From contig DATJYV010000085.1 in NCBI GenBank assembly GCA_035499415.1, positions 1 to 6,358 of the forward strand: a stretch of 6,358 nt of DNA, read 5' to 3'. Positions 1-6,079 of the stretch are shown piece by piece (the first letter of the stretch is position 1; every line of letters starts with the position of its first letter). Source of the stretch: DATJYV01 sp035499415. Its GTDB lineage: Bacteria > Bacteroidota > Ignavibacteria > UBA10030. The notes under the pieces are model-generated. The model worked only from the letters and a program-made list of their open reading frames with translations, searched no databases and was not told the DNA's origin. A program made the position numbers and the translations under genes.

Positions 1-123
1 GGCGACCTCCATACTTTCGGTGCGCTTGAAGAACGGGATGGACGCGGGAAGTCGCTGGATTCGTCGCTCGTCTCCCTGGATAAACAACTCACACCGCAGG
101 AAATTTCCCGCCTTGGGAGTTAG
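1..123 (+). CDS. C-terminal end of an unidentified gene (5' truncated)
   Basis: Frame 1 is open from the first base to a TAG at 121-123. It would encode a 40-residue C-terminus starting GDLHTFGALEERDGRGKS and ending QLTPQEISRLGS. The residue mix is soluble and hydrophilic, with a plausible amphipathic tail (SSLVSLDKQLTPQEI), unlike the Arg/Pro/Ser-rich translations of the other frames here. I do not recognise the family and no domain can be named from 40 residues. After the stop the sequence becomes repeat-rich and non-coding, which fits a real gene end. The main doubt is that a short open stretch in GC-rich DNA can occur by chance. Confidence 0.45.
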   Translation, partial: GDLHTFGALEERDGRGKSLDSSLVSLDKQLTPQEISRLGS

Positions 124-156
124 TGGAGCAGAAGCCGGGCCGCCGGCTTGCGCGCG

Positions 157-324
157 GCCTTCTGGTGGTGTCCGATTATCAAGCAATCCACACCCCGAAC
201 TTTGCGCCGGAGGCCTGCCCGCCTCCGTGGAATCCAACGGGCAGGTGAGAGATTCGCTTTTGGCACGGAGTCCAGCATGACGCCTCCTTAAAAGGAAGAG
301 CCGGTAAAATCGAGGACACGACCG
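157..324 (+). repeat. Diverged intergenic repeat, left copy
   Basis: This stretch shares an ordered series of blocks with the minus strand of 5925-6118. The blocks are GTGTC followed by exactly 20 nt and CCCCGAACTTTG (168-204), then GCACGG (263-268), CAGCATGACG (273-282), TCCTT, GAGCC, and finally a 13-base perfect match GAGGACACGACCG (312-324). Order and spacing are kept, with one multi-base gap near 270, so this looks like homology rather than chance. This copy has its own alternative pairings: CGGAGGC (208-214) with GCCTCCG (221-227), CCTGCCCG (214-221) with CGGGCAGG (238-245), and CTCCGTG (223-229) with CACGGAG (264-270). No ORF or transposase accompanies it. Confidence 0.6.
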
Positions 325-332
325 GTCTTTTT
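300..332 (+). terminator. Weak possible rho-independent terminator
   Basis: CCGGT (301-305) can pair with ACCGG (321-325) across a 15-nt loop. The flanking G300-T326 could add a wobble pair, and CTTTTT follows directly. The stem is short and the loop large. ACCGGT is also itself palindromic, and the same segment is the end of the left repeat copy. It could end transcription entering from the left, but the evidence is thin. Confidence 0.22.
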
Positions 333-359
333 GCAATCCAGGCTGGAATTCGTTATCAT
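331..359 (+). promoter_or_regulatory. Candidate housekeeping promoter upstream of the sigma factor gene
   Basis: TTGCAA (331-336) and TATCAT (354-359) are separated by 17 nt, a fair -35/-10 pair (4/6 and 5/6 matches to the sigma-70 consensus). The -10 lies in a small inverted repeat, TATCA (354-358) and TGATA (363-367) with a 4-nt loop, that could be an operator. A second -10-like TACAAT at 366-371 lacks a good -35. The pair sits just downstream of the left repeat copy and would give a leader of about 135 nt. Confidence 0.38.
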
Positions 360-408
360 TTTTGATACAATGGGTAACGCGGGCGGGTTCAAAAACGGGC
401 CTGCGCGT

Positions 409-434
409 GGAACTTGAGAAGACCCTCCTACGTT
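409..434 (+). promoter_or_regulatory. Candidate ECF-type (autoregulated) promoter
   Basis: GGAACTT (409-415) is the classic ECF -35 core. It is followed after 15 nt by CGTT (431-434), a common ECF -10 core. It lies about 70 bases ahead of the ECF sigma gene, the usual place for autoregulation. The motif is short, so a chance match is possible. Confidence 0.45.
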
Positions 435-501
435 GTGAGAGTGGGTCGTCCGGGTTTCCGGATGCGATCTGCGGCGGCGGGAGGTTCCTCGTGGACGATA
501 G

Positions 502-1095
502 ATGGTTCCCATTCTCCTCTCCGTCATATCCGCCTCCTCGCAGAAGAAACAGGGCGAGTTCGAGGCCGAAGCATTGCCGCACATGGACATCCTGTACAAC
601 TTCGCTCTCCGCACAACGGGGAACGAGAACGATGCCCGCGACCTGCTTCAGGAAACGTACCTAAAAGCTTACCGGTTTTGGGATAAGTACGAGAAGGGGA
701 CGAACATCCGGGCCTGGCTGTTCCGGATCATGAAGAATTCGTACATCAACCGGTACCGGAAGGAGTCGAGAGAGCCGGACACGGTCGATTATGACGACGT
801 GGAGAATTTTTACGATTCGATCCGTTCGCAGGCGGCAGACACCAACGACTTGCAGCAACGGATGTTCGGCGGTCTGTTGGGGGATGAGGTCACCCGGGCG
901 CTCCAGGAATTGCCGGACGACTTTCGCACCGTGGTGATTCTGTGCGACATCGAGGGTCTCTCGTACGAAGAAATCGCAGAATTTCTTGACTGCCCGATTG
1001 GAACCGTCCGTTCACGGCTCCATCGGGGAAGAAAAATGCTTCAGGCAAAACTCTTTGACTATGCCAAATCGAAAGGCGTGATCGCTCATGATTGA
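502..1095 (+). CDS. ECF-family RNA polymerase sigma factor (RpoE-like)
   Basis: This is a 197-residue group-4 sigma factor, which directs core RNA polymerase to promoters of the GGAAC/CGTC type. Region 2 spans about residues 24-87: LPHMDILYNFALR, then NENDARDLLQETYLKAYRF for core binding and -10 recognition, then GTNIRAWLFRIMKNSYINRYRK. A linker of about 45 acidic and polar residues (88-132) follows. Region 4 covers about 133-185: LQELPDDFRTVVILCDIEGL, then SYEEIAEFLDCPIGTVRSRLHRGRK, the helix-turn-helix that reads the -35. Length is normal for minimal ECF factors, with no C-terminal extension. The ATG at 502 is the only possible start: TAG lies immediately upstream in frame and no other start codon precedes region 2. 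The GGGAGG at 479-484 is too far away to be an ideal Shine-Dalgarno. The next gene is its probable anti-sigma factor. Confidence 0.95.
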   Translation: MVPILLSVISASSQKKQGEFEAEALPHMDILYNFALRTTGNENDARDLLQETYLKAYRFWDKYEKGTNIRAWLFRIMKNSYINRYRKESREPDTVDYDDVENFYDSIRSQAADTNDLQQRMFGGLLGDEVTRALQELPDDFRTVVILCDIEGLSYEEIAEFLDCPIGTVRSRLHRGRKMLQAKLFDYAKSKGVIAHD

Positions 1096-1153
1096 TACTG
1101 CGCACCGCGCCGGTGTAACGCCGGCGGCCGATCCGCAGGGGACGAGACGTTAG
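1088..1153 (+). other. 21-codon bridging mini-ORF (possible translational coupler)
   Basis: An ATG at 1088 lies inside the last codons of the sigma gene. It opens a 21-codon frame that ends in TAG at 1151-1153, whose G is the first base of the anti-sigma GTG start (TAGTG). AAAGG at 1072-1076 could serve as its ribosome binding site. The peptide, MIDTAHRAGVTPAADPQGTRR, resembles nothing known to me. If translated, it would bring ribosomes from the sigma stop to the anti-sigma start. This is read from geometry alone. Confidence 0.22.
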
Positions 1154-1977
1154 TGGACTGCAGGGAGGCACAGCACTACTTCGGTACTGCGCTCGACGGT
1201 TCGCTGACGTTAAGCCGCCGAACCGCCTTCTTCGAGCATCTGGGGCGCTGCAAGAAATGTTTGAAGCTGTTCGAACTCGAGTCGGTTGCAAAAGGGATCG
1301 TCTCCCGGATGGTCTCCTTCGTCCCGACTCCCGTCGCAATCAGACATTCCCTCCTGCAAACGCTCCGCCGGGAATATCAAACGACTTCATCCCCTTGGGT
1401 CCGCAACCTGCTCCGCCCGCTTTTTTCACTTCCGGTGGTTTTGGCGGGAGCCATCGCCATTGCGGCGTTCGTACTCCTGCTGCCGACGAACCCGCCGGAG
1501 TCCGGTCCTGCGATTCACGCTGCTTCCAATGATCTCATCAACAAGACGCTCAACAATCTTCAGCGGATACGGGACGGAAGACTAAAGCCGGCGATGGTTT
1601 CGTGCTTTCCCGAGGGTGTGGCGGGGTATTTCGAGAAGAAGGGTGTTGCTTTTGCTCTCCATATCATTCCCATGGATAACTGCGATTGGTACGGGGCGAT
1701 CTCGGAAGACTATGCGGGTGTGTCACCGGTCCACATCATTTACAAAGTCGGCGACGACTACATCTACGTGTGCGAAGTCCCCCTCACCGCTGCGGATGAA
1801 GGGGCGACTTTTTCGCTTCCCCCTGCAGCGCGCGCTTCGCTCGTCCGAACCGGATGGTATACCGATGTCCATCATCCCCCCTGCAGTGTGGTCCTCTGGA
1901 CGACCAACGGCACGCTCTGCTCGGCCGCTTCCACGATGCAACAAGACAAGTTCGTTTCCCTCTTCGCAGCGCGGTAG
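1153..1977 (+). CDS. Membrane-anchored anti-sigma factor with N-terminal ZAS-type zinc-finger motif
   Basis: This is a 274-residue probable anti-sigma factor that would hold the upstream ECF factor inactive at the membrane. The N-terminus MDCREAQHYF with H29-x3-C33-x2-C36 (EHLGRCKKC) is the usual pattern of zinc-binding anti-sigma (zf-HC2/ZAS) domains. One hydrophobic segment, about residues 89-110 (LAGAIAIAAFVLLL), is a transmembrane helix. The C-terminal 160 residues would lie outside the membrane. They contain cysteines 151, 177, 207, 244 and 256 and a conserved-looking end (GWYTD-HHPPCSVVLWTTNGTLCSAAS), which I do not recognise as a named domain. The start is GTG: no ATG, GTG or TTG occurs in frame after the sigma stop, and AGGGGA at 1137-1142 gives a 10-nt-spaced Shine-Dalgarno. 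It ends 6 bp from the convergent phosphoesterase gene. Confidence 0.85.
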   Translation: MDCREAQHYFGTALDGSLTLSRRTAFFEHLGRCKKCLKLFELESVAKGIVSRMVSFVPTPVAIRHSLLQTLRREYQTTSSPWVRNLLRPLFSLPVVLAGAIAIAAFVLLLPTNPPESGPAIHAASNDLINKTLNNLQRIRDGRLKPAMVSCFPEGVAGYFEKKGVAFALHIIPMDNCDWYGAISEDYAGVSPVHIIYKVGDDYIYVCEVPLTAADEGATFSLPPAARASLVRTGWYTDVHHPPCSVVLWTTNGTLCSAASTMQQDKFVSLFAAR

Positions 1978-1983
1978 GCGCCC

Positions 1984-2685
1984 TCAGATTCCCCGGTACA
2001 GTCTCTCGGCAAGTTGTTTCGGAAGCCCGGCCTCACGGATCTTTCCCGCCGCGCCATCGACGTCGTACGCCGCCCGGACCTGTTTAAACTCCCAGGCGTC
2101 GGTGTCGAGTATGCCGAAGCCGAGCTCGGGGTTCCCGTCGCGCGGCTGTCCCACACTCCCCACATTAATCAGCGCCCGTGCATTTTTTTTCAACCGGCCT
2201 GACTTCGAATCCTCGGAGAAAAACGCTGGCACGTGGGTGTGACCGACAAAACAAAGGGGCTCGGTGAAGCATCGGAATGCCTGCATCGCTTCTTCGACGT
2301 AGAGAATGTATTCCCAGTTGCGGGGATTGCACGGAGAGGCGTGAACGAATAGCACGTCGGAGAGCCTGGCGCTCAGCGGCCGCGCCGCGAGATAGTCCCT
2401 GTTTTCATCGCTTAATTGTTTGTTCGTCCACGCAGCCGCGATGCGGGCGTTCGGGTTAAAATATTCCGCTTCGTCAAGGTCTACAGCCGCGGCGTCGTGG
2501 TTGCCCAGAAGGATGTTCCCGCACCTGTTCCGGACCAGGTCGAGGCATTCGTTGGGGTTCGCCCCGTAGCCGACAACATCGCCGAGACAAACGACCTGGT
2601 TGACATCCGAGCGGTCGATCTCCCGGATCGCCGACGTCAGCGCTTCGAGGTTTGCGTGGATGTCCGATATGATCGCAATCCGCAT
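1984..2685 (-). CDS. Calcineurin-like metallophosphoesterase (YfcE/MJ0936-type)
   Basis: This is a 233-residue two-metal phosphoesterase, probably cytoplasmic since no signal peptide is present. All metal-site motifs are visible: D8-x-H10 (SDIHAN), G35-D36 (CLGDVVGYG, residues 33-41), G61-N-H-D64, H115 (FVHASP) and G148-H149-T-H151. The INVGSVGQPRDGNP block (173-186) is typical of the MJ0936/YfcE-like subgroup with a shortened C-terminal part. Members hydrolyse phosphomono- or diesters in vitro; the natural substrate cannot be told from sequence. The frame stays open 56 codons further upstream, but that stretch runs back into the preceding gene and reads as Arg/Pro/Gly-rich noise. The domain begins directly at MRIAIISDIH, so the ATG at 2685 is chosen. 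It is the last gene of the minus-strand operon, 17 bp after the preceding stop. Confidence 0.92.
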   Translation of the reverse strand: MRIAIISDIHANLEALTSAIREIDRSDVNQVVCLGDVVGYGANPNECLDLVRNRCGNILLGNHDAAAVDLDEAEYFNPNARIAAAWTNKQLSDENRDYLAARPLSARLSDVLFVHASPCNPRNWEYILYVEEAMQAFRCFTEPLCFVGHTHVPAFFSEDSKSGRLKKNARALINVGSVGQPRDGNPELGFGILDTDAWEFKQVRAAYDVDGAAGKIREAGLPKQLAERLYRGI

Positions 2686-2702
2686 ACGCCCTGGCGGTTG
2701 AA

Positions 2703-3983
2703 TTAGGTCTTCTGCTGTTTCTTCTTGGCCGCGGGGAACAGGACGTTGTTCAGGATAAGCCGGTACCCGGGCGAGTTCTTGTGGAGCCGCAGGTCCGTCG
2801 GGGGATCCCCCACCTGATGCTGATAGTCTTCCGGGTCGTGTCCGCCATACCACGTAAATGTTCCCCGGCCGTAATTTCCATGAATGTACTTCACCTCCTC
2901 CGTCCCTTCCCGCTCGGCGAGGATTGTCACCGACCGCTTGATCAGGCTTTTCTTGAACGCCGTCGTCTGTCCCATAAACCCCTTGATGATGGAGACGTGG
3001 TCCTGGGTCAGCATCGTCGGCACCGGGTCGTACTTCGCCGAGAACTCGAAGAGGGTGAAGTAATCGGTGTTCGGATCACGGATGGGCGCCGGGTCGCTCG
3101 GCGGGATGTCGATGTCCGAGAATTCGTAACGCAGGGGATTCATGTCGATCGTAAAGTTCTCGAACGCCAGCGTCTTGGAGAAATCGAGCCGCTTCTGCGC
3201 ATCCCTGTCGGGCGGGTCGCCGTCGTACATGACGTCGCAAATGTCCGTGTTCTCCGCGGCAAGAGCGATGTCGTAGCTGTCGGTCGCCGCGCACATGGCG
3301 AACATGAACCCGCCGTTCCCGATGTAATTTTTAATCGCGCGGGCCACGGCTTTCTTCTCGTCTGAAACCTTCTTGAACCCCAGCTTCCGTGCCTCGCGTT
3401 CATACAGCAATTGTTGTTCGATGTACCACTGCGCATTGCGGAAGTTTGCATAGAACTTGCCGTACTGGCCGGTGAAGTCCTCGTGGTGCAGATGGAGCCA
3501 GTCATAATCTGCGAGCTTTCCGTTCAATACTTCATCGTCCCAAATTTTCGTGTACGGAATTTCTGCGTATTCGAACGCGAGCGTCACCGCGTCGTCCCAC
3601 GGCTTGAAGTCCGGGGGCACATAGACGGCGATCTTCGGCGCCTTTTCGAGACGCACCACGTCCATGTTGTTGTCGTCCCGCTGGACCTCGGCATAAATTG
3701 AGGACGCCTCGGCCGCCGCGAGCGGTTCGAAAAGAACGCCGCGCACCAGGCATTCGCGCACGATCACCTCGCTGTAGTCGCACATGAACGACCCGCCGCG
3801 ATAGTTGAGCAGCCAGTCGACCTGTTCGTTGTGCTCAAGAACCCAGAACGCCACCCCGTACGATTTCAGGTGGTCGGTTTGCTTCAAGTCCATGGGAATC
3901 AGAATTTTCGATTGACCCGCCGCGATCGAAACAAGAAGCGCGGCCGCACCCGCACCCAGAACGATCCTTCTCCACATTCTCAT
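2703..3983 (-). CDS. Secreted protein of the family mislabelled 'asparagine synthetase B' (function unknown)
   Basis: This 426-residue protein has a Sec signal peptide (RRIVLG-AGAAALLVSIAAGQ, cleavage near 23-25), so it acts outside the cytoplasm. The mature part begins KILIPMDLKQTDHLKSYGVAF and contains WLLNYRGGSF (57-66), WLHLHHEDFTGQYGKF (162-177), NGGFMFAMCAATDSYDIALA (223-242) and FTWYGGHDPEDYQH (376-389). From memory this matches a conserved Bacteroidota family often auto-named asparagine synthetase B. It lacks everything that enzyme needs: no N-terminal Cys2, no SGG-x-DS pyrophosphatase loop, and it is shorter. The GGFMFAMC segment and GGHDP motif suggest a class I glutamine-amidotransferase-like fold (inference). 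The N-terminal ATG at 3983 is favoured over the ATG at 3977 because GAGGAG lies 6 nt upstream. It is the middle gene of the operon and ends in a Lys/Gln tail. Confidence 0.88.
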   Translation of the reverse strand: MRMWRRIVLGAGAAALLVSIAAGQSKILIPMDLKQTDHLKSYGVAFWVLEHNEQVDWLLNYRGGSFMCDYSEVIVRECLVRGVLFEPLAAAEASSIYAEVQRDDNNMDVVRLEKAPKIAVYVPPDFKPWDDAVTLAFEYAEIPYTKIWDDEVLNGKLADYDWLHLHHEDFTGQYGKFYANFRNAQWYIEQQLLYEREARKLGFKKVSDEKKAVARAIKNYIGNGGFMFAMCAATDSYDIALAAENTDICDVMYDGDPPDRDAQKRLDFSKTLAFENFTIDMNPLRYEFSDIDIPPSDPAPIRDPNTDYFTLFEFSAKYDPVPTMLTQDHVSIIKGFMGQTTAFKKSLIKRSVTILAEREGTEEVKYIHGNYGRGTFTWYGGHDPEDYQHQVGDPPTDLRLHKNSPGYRLILNNVLFPAAKKKQQKT

Positions 3984-3989
3984 CGCTGT

Positions 3990-3995
3990 CTCCTC
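3990..3995 (-). promoter_or_regulatory. Strong ribosome binding site overlapping the TPR gene stop
   Basis: On the minus strand GAGGAG lies 6 nt before the ATG at 3983. It overlaps the TGA of the TPR gene (TGAGGAG). This fixes the start of the 426-aa protein and suggests translational coupling between the two genes. Confidence 0.75.
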
Positions 3996-5841
3996 ATATA
4001 GAATCTCCTCTCAACATCCGAACCCGTCTCCTCGCTTCTTCCGCATGGAGCGATGTTGGATACTTTGCCAGTAGTTCTTCGTACGCCTCGATCGCCTTGG
4101 GCGCGTCGTGCAGCGTTGTCTCGTATACCATTCCGATCCGAAACTGTGCCTTGTCTTTGACGATGCTCTGAGGCATTTCGTTCACGATGCGCCGGTACGA
4201 CGCGAGGGCATCCATGGGCTTTCCCAGGAGGGTCTGGAGTTCCCCCTCCTTCATTGCTGCGTCATCCACGAGAAGCGAGCCGGCATAGGCCTGCTCCGTA
4301 TCGCGGAAGCGGACGAGAGCTTCGGAGTATTTCCGCTGTCGCATGAGCAGGTCGGCGGACGCATACGCGGCGAGGGCCCCCGGAGCCGAAGCCAGGTTCT
4401 CGCGGATGAAATACTCGAGCGTCAGGGCGTCATCGCTGAGGTCGGCCGTGAGGTTTTTCGAGAGCTGACGCAGTTCCGTGACAGCCGAGTCGAAACGCGC
4501 CTGAAAGTAATCCAGCTCGGCAATATGGAACATGGCGCGGTCCCGATACGCCGCAACGGGCTGCGTAAGCAGGGATTCGTTTTCGCGCCGTGCACCGTCG
4601 AGGTCGTTTTGAGCCAGGCGGATTTCTGCGGTCGCAAGCGTCGCTTCCGAAGCGAGCGGGGACGCGGGCGAGCTCGAACGGACGAGATGAAATGCGTCCA
4701 GCGCGGGCTGGAATTCCGACAACTTGTCAAATTCGATGACGCCGACGCGGAACCACGCCTGCACCGCGACGTCGGTACCGGGATAGTCACGTGCGACCGA
4801 TTCATAGAGCGAGACGACATTCCGGTACGTCGGCGATTGTCCTGCCGGTTGCAGCGAGTCGGTTGACGCGAGTTCCTCGCTCGCGCGCGCCAGTCCGAAC
4901 CGTGCGCGGGGGAGAATCGCGGGATTCCGACGAGCTTCGCAGATCTCCCCGAAACCTTTTGCGGCCACGGCATACGCCTTCTCGCGCAGGAGTGTTTCAC
5001 AGAAATTGTACACCTCCGCCCCGTTTGCCTTTCTCAGGTTGTCGATCGTCCGGTATTCCTCGAGCGCATCTCCGTACTGCCGGGCTTCGACGAGAAGCCA
5101 GGCGAGGAGACCGCGGAGAGCGAGGTTTTGGTCGTCGTTTGTGACTTCGGAGCGGGTCGCAGCAAGTGCGTCCCTCACACCTTCGGTGCGCGCCGTGAAC
5201 GATGCGATGCGGGATTCCACAAAGGGGAGCTGCTCCGGATTTGCGCGAAGCTGGCGGATATATTCCCGCGTCGCCTCGCCGTATTCCTGCATTGCCGAAT
5301 AGAGTGTCGCAAGGTCTTCGCTGAACGCAAGCGACATCCCCGTGGCCGACTGCGCATGGCGAAATGTCCTGATCGCGTCGTCATAGAGCCGGTGTTCCAC
5401 CTGTTGCGATGCGACAAGGCGGTAGAGCGCGATATTCTGCGGGTTCACCGCGATGACCTCGTTCCATGCGGAATCCGCCCTCACCGAATCGCCGAGGGAA
5501 CAATAGAGTCCGCCGAGATACGAAAGGAGGACGCCGTCTCCGGGAAACATGCGAAGGCGATTTTGAACGAGAGCTGTCGCTTTGTCGAATTGCTTGAGCT
5601 CGGTGTAGCTCCTGCGCAAGCCGTCGAAGAATATTGCGTTCGACGGTTCCAGCCGCAGAAGTTCTTCGTACGCCGCCGCCGCAAGTTCCCACTCGGACGA
5701 TTGCTCGAGACTTTGAGCAAGACGCAGGCGGGCCGACAGATCGACCGCTTGCGCTTTCAGTGGAACGGCGAGGGCGCAGAGAATCACGCAGGCCGCGATC
5801 AAGCGCGCTCGCGGGTCAGCTTCGTGTTGTCGTTCGGTCAT
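3994..5841 (-). CDS. Exported tetratricopeptide-repeat (TPR) protein
   Basis: This is a 615-residue, largely helical repeat protein. Residues 11-32 (RARLIAACVILCALAVPLKAQA) form a Sec signal peptide with an AQA cleavage site, so it is predicted to be periplasmic. Paired-helix TPR units run nearly throughout. Clear ones are AAAAYEELLRLEPSN near 54-68, AWNEVIAVNPQNIALY, ALDAFHLVRSSSPASPLASE, and at the C-terminus DALASYRRIVNEMPQS and AIEAYEELLAKYPTS-HAEEARRR. The C-terminal units resemble the YbgF/BamD style of outer-envelope TPR, which usually scaffold proteins or cell-wall machinery. The partner is unknown; the co-transcribed secreted 426-aa protein is the obvious candidate. The ATG at 5841 is chosen over an in-frame TTG two codons upstream; neither has a good Shine-Dalgarno. 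It is the first gene of the operon, with a promoter about 25 bp upstream. Confidence 0.9.
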   Translation of the reverse strand: MTERQHEADPRARLIAACVILCALAVPLKAQAVDLSARLRLAQSLEQSSEWELAAAAYEELLRLEPSNAIFFDGLRRSYTELKQFDKATALVQNRLRMFPGDGVLLSYLGGLYCSLGDSVRADSAWNEVIAVNPQNIALYRLVASQQVEHRLYDDAIRTFRHAQSATGMSLAFSEDLATLYSAMQEYGEATREYIRQLRANPEQLPFVESRIASFTARTEGVRDALAATRSEVTNDDQNLALRGLLAWLLVEARQYGDALEEYRTIDNLRKANGAEVYNFCETLLREKAYAVAAKGFGEICEARRNPAILPRARFGLARASEELASTDSLQPAGQSPTYRNVVSLYESVARDYPGTDVAVQAWFRVGVIEFDKLSEFQPALDAFHLVRSSSPASPLASEATLATAEIRLAQNDLDGARRENESLLTQPVAAYRDRAMFHIAELDYFQARFDSAVTELRQLSKNLTADLSDDALTLEYFIRENLASAPGALAAYASADLLMRQRKYSEALVRFRDTEQAYAGSLLVDDAAMKEGELQTLLGKPMDALASYRRIVNEMPQSIVKDKAQFRIGMVYETTLHDAPKAIEAYEELLAKYPTSLHAEEARRRVRMLRGDSI

Positions 5842-5864
5842 TCTCAAAATGAAGCGAAGTCGCT

Positions 5865-5896
5865 GAAATATATCAAAAAAAACAGGCGCTTCAAAA
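5865..5896 (-). promoter_or_regulatory. Promoter of the TPR/secreted protein/phosphoesterase operon
   Basis: On the minus strand TTGAAG (5894-5889) and TATATT (5872-5867) are 16 nt apart, a good sigma-70-type pair. The same bases also fit the Bacteroidota pattern: TTTG, 19 nt, then TATATTTC (consensus TAnnTTTG). The spacer contains eight consecutive T. Transcription would start near 5860, giving a leader of only about 20 nt to the ATG at 5841. No GGAAC-type ECF element is present between the repeat and this gene. Confidence 0.6.
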
Positions 5897-5967
5897 GAAC
5901 GGCGCCGAAACGGTCGCCCACAGTCGGTCGTGTCCTCAATTCAGCAGGCTCCAACGTATCAAGGAAC

Positions 5968-6022
5968 CGTCATGCTGAACTTGCTTGCCCCGTGCATCGA
6001 CATGGGGTTTCAGCATCTGACG
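5968..6022. repeat. Nested inverted repeat (module A of the right repeat copy)
   Basis: CGTCATGCTGAA (5968-5979) is matched by TTCAGCAT-CT-GACG (6009-6022), giving 12 pairs with a 2-nt bulge. Inside, CCCCGTG (5988-5994) pairs with CATGGGG (6001-6007), including one G-T pair, across a 6-nt loop. Either strand could form the hairpin. It lies within the right repeat copy. Confidence 0.65.
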
Positions 6023-6030
6023 TTCACAAA

Positions 6031-6079
6031 CCCCGAACCTCAGCCATAGGCTGATGGGCCTTCGGCCCAAAGTTCGGGG
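6031..6079. repeat. Three-way-junction inverted repeat (module B of the right repeat copy)
   Basis: The outer arms CCCCGAAC (6031-6038) and GTTCGGGG (6072-6079) pair perfectly over 8 bp. They enclose two further perfect hairpins: TCAGCC/GGCTGA (6040-6045, 6049-6054; loop ATA) and TGGGCC/GGCCCA (6055-6060, 6064-6069; loop TTC). This is a compact cruciform or RNA three-way junction with almost no unpaired bases. Confidence 0.7.

Noticed and set aside
288..614. Minus-strand frame over the sigma upstream region
   Set aside because: Overlaps the start of the sigma gene and the repeat; composition is not protein-like.
1978..1983. Terminator between the convergent anti-sigma and phosphoesterase genes
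   Set aside because: The gap is only 6 bp and I see no stem followed by a T-run nearby.
1616..2242. 208-codon + strand frame crossing the convergent junction
   Set aside because: Ser/Arg/Pro-rich, overlaps two well-supported genes in other frames.
2686..2853. Upstream extension of the phosphoesterase to 2853
   Set aside because: It would overlap the preceding gene by about 150 bp and adds an Arg/Gly/Pro-rich segment before the domain, which starts cleanly at MRIAIISDIH.
2781..3365. 194-codon + strand frame
   Set aside because: Antisense to the conserved secreted protein; Arg/Val/Asp-rich shadow.
4108..4866. 252-codon + strand frame
   Set aside because: Antisense to the TPR gene; low-complexity Arg/Val/Glu composition and no recognisable motif.
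5788..5799. Possible lipobox (LIAAC) in the TPR signal peptide
   Set aside because: The hydrophobic stretch follows rather than precedes that cysteine, and a clean AQA signal peptidase I site is present further on.
5128..6054. Long + strand open frame (308 codons) opposite the TPR gene
   Set aside because: Its translation is Arg/Cys/His-rich without domain motifs. It runs through the repeat and promoter region and lies antisense to a convincing signal-peptide TPR gene. It is a GC-driven shadow frame.
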